NCBI GenBank assembly: GCA_905221605.1
Contig: CAJNDS010001318.1
Span: 1-23,350 of the forward strand
Length of the DNA: 23,350 nt
Reading direction: 5' to 3'
From: Symbiodinium natans
Taxonomy: Eukaryota; Sar; Dinophyceae; Suessiales; Symbiodiniaceae
Notes under the pieces: model-generated
The model's input: only the letters and a program-made list of their open reading frames with translations
Told to the model about the DNA's origin: nothing
Databases searched by the model: none
Made by a program: the position numbers and the translations under genes
In this document: in pieces, positions 18,671-23,350 of the stretch
Numbering within the stretch: the stretch's first letter is position 1
How the letters are laid out: every line of letters begins with the position of its first letter

Positions 18671-21475
18671 AACACCAAACGAGTCCCAGGAGGCCGGCCA
18701 AGAAGGCCGGGAGGGGCCCAAAAACATGTACATTAGGTTCTAAAACAGACTGTCAACCTCATATCTAAAATGAAAGCATTTCGCTCAAAGCGTTTCACTC
18801 AAAACATGTTGGGACCCACCAATGCGACATATGGATTTGGGAAAGCCTCACATAAAAATGAAAGTCCAATATGTCCAATCGAATATCTAGCAAATCTTCA
18901 GATAGTAAAAGATATCAATTTCAATTCTAAATGGAAATAAAATTTCGGAATATTTCCTAAATTTGAATGATTGCCCCCCCCCAACAACAACTAATTTGTA
19001 AAAAAGGAACGTTTCGCTGAAAACGTTTCGCTCAACACTTTTTGGGACCAAAACCCTATACAATTTCTATAAGCCCTAAACCCTAACCTTAGACCTCAGA
19101 CCCTTCCTGGGGTCTAGGTACCAGTGCGGATGGTGGAGAGGCTACCAAAGCGACAAGTGGTGGGATGCAGGCCGCAAGTTACAGAAAAAGCCACGCTGAA
19201 CCCGTTTAAACCGCCTTGGGTTTAGGGTTTGGTTTCGGGTTTAGGGTTTAGGGTTTAGGGTTTAGGGTTTAGGGTTTAGGGTTTAGGGTTTAGGGTTTAG
19301 GGTGTAAGGTCTCTTTAGATCCCCCTTTAGGGGCCCCTGAGCCTAAACCCCAATTGTATAGCGCCGAGTCCATGTGATCCTGTGTTTGTCATCCTTTTGC
19401 TCTTTCCCTCTCGTGTAGATCCCTCAGAACCCCCCTTAAGACAAGGCAGCAGGTTCAGGGTTTTTCTCTTAGGTTTGTTTCTTAGAGTCTTGAATTCCGC
19501 AACCCTGTAGGCCTTGAGCGATACCTTAGCGGCCGAAAAGAAGCTGCGTAGTCGCCGTTCCCGCAACCTCCTTCAAAACCCTAGACCCATTTGAAGCAGG
19601 GTTGATATTTCTGTTTTTGGTGAGTGTACATAAGGTTCCTTTTTAATATTGGTGAGTGTATATACCTGGTGTCCTTTTGGGGGTACAAGAAATATATACC
19701 CTACTTCATTGCAACCCTCCCAGCCCAGGCCTTTACATTGCTTGGGATAACATTGGCGTGGATGCCGAGGGCGCGACATCGGTGAAGCCCATGGCTATGG
19801 ACCCACGGCTATCTTTATGTATAGGGTTCTTCTTACTGGGGTTTAGGGTTTAGGGTTTAGGGTTTAGGGTTTTAGGGTTTTAGGGTTTTAGGGTTTTAGG
19901 GTTTTAGGGTTTTAGGGTTTTAGGGTTTTAGGGTTTTAGGGTTTAGGGTTTAGGGTTTAGGGTTTAGGGTTTAGGGTTTAGGGGCTCAAGGGGGGTGGGT
20001 ACCTAAGGAGCCGTCGGGAAGCTTAAGGAGCTTGAGGGAGTAGTGGGGAGCTTTCGGGAACCTCGGGTTACATACCCCCAGGAACACTCAGATACTGAGA
20101 GGGTTTAGGGTTCAGGGTCGAGGGGGGGTTTATTTGGGCTATGCATCTGAGGGCCCCCCCAACTAAGAACGGTTTAGGGTTTAGGGTTTGGGGTTTAGGG
20201 TTTAAGGTTTAGGGTTTAGGGGGCAAAGTTGCCCCCCGGCTCATCCAGTCTTGTGCGTGTTCTCTTGTTCTTGTTCTTGTCCGGCCCATTTTTCCTGGTT
20301 CTTCTCGCTTCTTGGGTTTAACCTTCTTTGAGCAAGCCGCGGAAGCGGCCAAGGACTGGCTCCGGAACTGTGACAACTGCGAAGGCAATGACGCCAGCCT
20401 ACACACCTGGCGCAAGGTAAAGAGCCCACAAGGCCAGGACCCTAAACCCTAAACCCTACACCCTAAACCCTAAACCCTAAACCCTAAACCCTAAACCCTA
20501 AACCCTAAACCCTAAACCCTAAACCCTAAGCCCTAAGCCCTAAGCCCTAAGCCCTAAGCCCTAAACCCTAAACCCTAAACCCTAACCTTTCGCAATGTCA
20601 AGAGCCCGCAAGGCCAGGCCCCAGTGGCCTTTTTCACTGGCGTCCTCTTCCCATGGATTTGCGCATCTGTGCCAAATGAGGGCCAGGCCACTTATCCATG
20701 GACGAGAGTCTATACCCCCCTTGAAAATCATTTTGGTCTTTTTGTTTAAATAAAACCCAAGAAGATACTTAAGAATATTATTTTAGTATTTTTTGTTTAT
20801 ATAAAACCCAAGAAGATACTTAAAAATATTATTTTGGTATTTTTGTTTATATAAAACCCAAGAGGATATTGAAAAATATTAGTTTTTTAAGGTTCTAAGG
20901 GGAGTATATTATATAAAACCCAAGAAGATACTTAAAATTATTGTTTTTTTATTAAGGTTCTAAGGGGAGTATAGGAGTATTTTGGTTTATACAAAACCCT
21001 AGAAGATACTGAAAAAATTTTTTTTTGATTAAGGTTCTTAAGGGGAGTAGAAGATACTTAAAAGCACTATTCTTTTTTTTCGGTTCTAAGGGGAGTCTAG
21101 GAGTGAGTGGGTGGAAGTGCTACTGCGACAATGAGCCCTGGGGCGGCCGGGGTGGTAACAACAACGTCCCGAACCACAACATGCAGCTGATCTACTGCGC
21201 AGCTCGGCAAAAGCCGGTTTCAGCTTTTCGGGGTTTAGGGTTTAGGGTTTAGGGTTTAGGGTTTAGGGTTTAGGGTTTAGGGTTTAGGGAGGAGGCACTA
21301 AGTCGAAAAGAAGTTTTTTTTGAGTGCCGGTGTCGAGGCAAAATGGCAGAACGAGAGGAAGATACACTGTGACATGATTGTCTTCACCGGCTGCGGCGGC
21401 GCTCCCAGAAGTACATGCTCCGGTGCTCACATCCAATATCAGGATTTTGAGCTGGACGAAGCCTCGTTCCCATAA
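17331..21475 (+). CDS. secreted cysteine-rich protein of unknown family, about eight exons
   Basis: Exon 1 17331-17403 starts MLHVRVVAVLLFLAAAETAK, a clear signal peptide, then DCLKG. Exon 2 17562-18108: ACGDEEAALLSVHVNGRRPR to VQQTFGK, Cys- and aromatic-rich. Exon 3 19118 to about 19177: YQCGWWRGYQSDKWWDAGR. Exon 4 about 19724-19810: PGLYIAWDNIGVDAEGATSV. Exon 5 about 20333-20416: AEAAKDWLRNCDNCEGNDAS to HTWRK. Exon 6 20618-20707: APVAFFTGVLFPWICASVPN. Exon 7 about 21104-21216: GWKCYCDNEPWGGRGGNNNV. Exon 8 about 21338-21475: WQNERKIHCDMIVFTGCGG to TAA. Joins 1/2, 2/3, 3/4 and 5/6 use plausible GT-AG sites in phase. Joins 4/5 and 7/8 have alternatives; 6/7 is unresolved. The product would be about 390 residues, exported, probably disulphide-bonded. 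A faint GHDLAGAQA resemblance to lipase GHSLGGA lacks the Ser and is not taken as evidence. No family is recognised. Confidence 0.6.
18478..18620 (+). repeat. degenerate 10-12-bp repeat
   Basis: Units like GCTAAGCACTC, GGTAGGCTTTC and GGCAGATGCTC recur about eleven times. The minus-strand Ala/Ser-rich frame is a by-product. Confidence 0.6.
18626..18669 (+). repeat. poly-G run of about 40
   Basis: GGGGGGA then an uninterrupted poly-G run ending at GGGTAACACC. A run of this length is difficult to sequence accurately. Confidence 0.95.
18773..19050 (+). repeat. direct repeats around an AT-rich segment
   Basis: Left copy 18773-18817 and right copy 19007-19050 share CATTTCGCT/CGTTTCGCT, a second CGTTTC-CTCAA and a TTGGGACC end. 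They enclose about 190 bp of AT-rich DNA unlike the rest of the window. Each copy is itself a tandem CGTTTCGCTNAAA pair. Confidence 0.7.
19218..19303 (+). repeat. TTTAGGG tract in intron 3
   Basis: About ten G-strand heptamers starting about 40 bases after the proposed end of exon 3. Confidence 0.95.
19840..19982 (+). repeat. TTTAGGG tract with a block of TTTTAGGG octamers
   Basis: Three heptamers, then about nine consecutive octamers (about 19868-19940), then six heptamers. It begins about 30 bases after exon 4. Confidence 0.96.
20172..20236 (+). repeat. TTTAGGG tract with adjoining hairpin
   Basis: About six units, one TTTGGGG and one TTTAAGG. They are followed by GGGGGCAA-AG-TTGCCCCC at about 20219-20236, a perfect 8-bp stem. 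Confidence 0.88.
20411..20622 (+). repeat. CCCTAAA tract between 32-bp coding direct repeats (intron 5)
   Basis: The 32-bp copies 20411-20442 and 20591-20622 match at 28 positions. The tract between them (20443-20590) is C-strand telomere-type with five CCCTAAG units at about 20524-20562. Copy 1 has CGCAAG then GTAAAG (5' splice site). Copy 2 ends in AAGGCCAG (3' splice site). Both copies read VKSPQGQ in the gene's frame. Confidence 0.9.
20729..21100 (+). repeat. AT-rich minisatellite with 50-80-bp units
   Basis: AAAACCCAAGAAGATACTT recurs at 20752, 20803, 20853, 20914 and 20993 (later copies vary). GGTTCTAAGGGGAGT recurs at 20891, 20956, 21034 and 21082. It fills the proposed intron between exons 6 and 7. 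Confidence 0.88.
21231..21290 (+). repeat. TTTAGGG tract in intron 7
   Basis: About eight perfect G-strand heptamers starting about 15 bases after the proposed exon 7 end. Confidence 0.96.
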
Positions 21476-21969
21476 ATAGAAAATGCCCACTGCATCTGTG
21501 GGGGCGCAGCGACTTCCCAGACTTTTGGGAGGATCCAAAAAGATTGAAACCCCAAATAGTACCCTATACTACTATTGAGTCATTCTTAGGAACCTTAAGG
21601 GACCATTTTCGTTGGCTCCTCCCAGGGGTCTGGGTTTTTTGGTGCACCAAAGAGTGCGCGGGGTACAGTGGGCAGTGGCAAGTTAAGACTGTGAAGCAAA
21701 TGCTCTTGCTTGGTCGCAGGCTGTGACTACTACTCTTACAAAATGTGTTTTCCTCTTTGAAAATGGTGTCTTTATGATGTTCGTATTGAATGATATTATT
21801 TTTATTGCTTTTTGGTTGTGAGAAATGCGCATGGCTTTTTTCAATATCTTAATATTTCTCTATGTATGTGTACATATATATATATATACACGAATTTGCT
21901 TGTATTCCCACGCTGGCCAACCAGCAATCACTCGGAACAAGGATATGGTTTAGGGTTAGGGCTCAGTTC
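21476..21969. other. spacer with one doubtful exon
   Basis: A frame ending at 21726 contains VWVFWCTKECAGYSGQWQVK after a CTCCCCAG acceptor-like site near 21625. It is Cys/Trp-rich like the neighbouring secreted protein but cannot be joined to it, because exon 8 ends in a stop. The rest is AT-rich, with a short TA run at 21873-21889. Confidence 0.35.
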
Positions 21970-22189
21970 TAAGGCGTGGGATTTGAACTTCTCTTCTTTG
22001 GGGTTGCTGATGGCCTTGATCTGCTGGTGCCTGAGACCTCGGCGGACCATTTTCTACGATCTGAAAGAAATGAATCGAATTTTCAATTCTTCCCAATCCC
22101 AGTGTGCCCCTCGGGGACGCTGTAAAAAGCGCGACACCATGTCACATGGGGCTATGTTCTCAGATGGCTTGTGTGGGGCGTGCCACTAG
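21970..22189 (+). CDS. candidate 3' terminal exon with membrane segment, unknown
   Basis: After GGGCTCAG the frame reads SKAWDLNFSSLGLLMALICW, with the hydrophobic LGLLMALICWCL probably membrane-spanning. It continues RPRRTIFYDLKEMNRIFNSS, QCAPRGRCKKRDTMSHG and a Cys-rich end to TAG at 22187-22189. The positively charged CLRPRR after the hydrophobic part suggests that side faces the cytosol. Upstream exons were not identified and the family is not recognised. Confidence 0.48.
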
Positions 22190-22243
22190 GGAAAGACGAC
22201 AACCCATGAAGTAGAATTTCAAAAAATAATCGGCGTGACTTAC

Positions 22244-22314
22244 AATCTTTGCCGATGTGTTGCCGTCCCTGCCACCGTGATTATGGCCTTGCCCTGCTTG
22301 GCGTCGTTGACGTG
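22244..22314 (-). CDS. candidate minus-strand exon, unknown
   Basis: Read on the minus strand, CACTGCAG precedes HVNDAKQGKAIITVAGTATH then RQR, and the segment ends at GTAAGT, a consensus 5' splice site. Both ends are strong splice sites and the codons favour G/C endings. No partner exon was found in the window. Confidence 0.42.
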
Positions 22315-22539
22315 CTGCAGTGGGGAGGACCCCCCTGTAGAGGAGATTGCCCAGAACCCTAACAGAGAGGCCTCTCAATAACCTCGCAAGGGGCTTTTAG
22401 AAACGCAGGGGCCTCCCAGGGTCCTCCCGAGGCCTCCAGGCCCAAGCAGTATTCTTTACATCAAAAGGCCAGTGCCTTACCTCACCTCGCACGAGGATGC
22501 CTCTCCCCAAAACAGTGGATTTTCCTTCACACTGCATGC

Positions 22540-22715
22540 GAAGTTGCTCAGCAGGGTCGAATGGGGGGAAGCCCCTCGGAAGTTTCGCAGTAGGGGCGAA
22601 CGGGGGGAAATCCATCGGAGCAACTTTAGAAAAAATCAAAGTTGCTCAGCAGGGCGGAAATCCATCGGATCAAAGTTGCTTAGCAGGGGGGAAATCCATC
22701 GGATCAAAGTTGCTC
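22540..22715 (+). repeat. about 36-bp tandem repeat, four to five degenerate copies
   Basis: The GGGGGAAATCCATCGG and CAAAGTTGCTCAGCAGGG segments alternate. The last three copies (about 22605-22712) are the most alike. Open frames across it are repetitive and not taken as genes. Confidence 0.8.
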
Positions 22716-23350
22716 AAGTCCAACCCATGCTTGCCAACCCTACAACGGCCGTAAAACCATCCGAAAAACCATGTGCCCCTGCAGTTTCGCACTTCAAACC
22801 GCTTACCAATGATGCTTTAAGGCTTCTCAACCCACTGTGCACAGCTCTGGTGCCATTTTTGTAAAAAGGTGCGAAAGCTCTCAAAAGCCATGTGCCCCTG
22901 GGGTTTCGTTGTTGCTGGGGCGACTTTACACCACCTGGGGTGACTTCCTTCCTCTGCCTTGTTTTGCTGTATGCCACAGGGGTTGGGCCGACTTTACTCC
23001 GGGTGGGTCGAGATAAACCCGGCGCTTGTAGTATATATTTGCCTAGATTCTGATGGGATTATTTTTTCTCTCATTAATATGTGCGCTCGGTTGCCATATT
23101 ATTTCTGGATTGTTGGCGCTACCGAGGGATATGATATTTCTTGTAGATTTATGATTTCAATCGAGCAGATAGAGGGATAAATAGGAATTACGATGATGGA
23201 TTAGAAGTATGGAGATTTATAGATATAATTTCTTCGTAGATGGTGGTTGTATCGCTTCTTAGGATTCTATGAATATTCTCATTATGGGGGAGTATTGTAA
23301 AAGTATTTCTATTTGAATCATATGTGGAGGTATGTTGTCATTCTTATGGG
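22716..23350. other. no gene recognised; becomes AT-rich
   Basis: CCATGTGCCCCTG-(2)-GTTTCG occurs twice (about 22769 and 22889), and CGACTTTAC occurs at about 22921 and 22990. From about 23020 onward the sequence is AT-rich without a convincing frame. Confidence 0.45.

Larger units (their letters stand above)
18109..19117. other. long intron 2 of the secreted-protein gene model
   Basis: Holds CCCTAAA fragments (18180-18225) and poly-C runs near 18381-18415. It also holds degenerate GCTAAGCACTC-type repeats (18478-18620), a poly-G run of about 40, and an AT-rich segment with flanking direct repeats (18773-19050). No convincing exon was found inside. Confidence 0.5.

Noticed and set aside
18480-18701. 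Minus-strand Pro- and Ser/Ala-rich frame
   Set aside because: Made from the poly-G run and the GCTAAGCACTC-type repeat.
6267-21290. The window as a true chromosome end
   Set aside because: Telomere-type tracts are short, in both orientations, and interspersed with exons; none is a long terminal array.

Overview
The window looks like nuclear DNA of a protist, most likely a dinoflagellate. This rests on family knowledge rather than on a database match. The reasons are: TTTAGGG-type telomere repeats are scattered through the whole window; a decayed mariner-like transposase has the DNDPTGYKS and LLDYAVW signatures; exons are short and GC-rich, some with GC or GA 5' splice sites as reported in dinoflagellates; and a cytosine-5 methyltransferase is present. 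Chromerids, chlorarachniophytes or green algae share the telomere type and cannot be excluded. No rRNA, tRNA, CRISPR array or bacterial operon was seen.

Layout. 1-2140: a broken Tc1/mariner-type transposase on the minus strand, then a cluster of inverted repeats. 2141-4777: two very long CTA trinucleotide arrays, separated by other repeat families. 4860-5542: the C-terminal half of a DNA cytosine-5 methyltransferase in three exons. 6040-8271: a six-exon gene of unknown function. 8272-10090: mostly repeats. 10092-14164: an unknown multi-exon gene ending at 12432, plus several orphan exons. 14165-15900: mostly telomere-type repeats with one good exon. 15910-16828: a secreted GDSL/SGNH hydrolase. 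17331-21475: a secreted, cysteine-rich protein of unknown family, reconstructed as about eight exons. 21970-23350: one more 3' terminal exon, one minus-strand exon and AT-rich sequence.

The main theme is the relation between telomere-type repeats and introns. Nearly every recognisable exon is bounded by such a tract. At 20411-20622 a tract sits between two copies of a 32-bp coding segment. Copy 1 carries a good 5' splice site, copy 2 carries a 3' splice site, and splicing keeps the frame. This is what an intron born by insertion of a telomere-repeat block with target duplication would look like. A weaker second case lies at 11095-11185. The given coding models were built by hand from reading-frame and splice-phase agreement and need transcript support.
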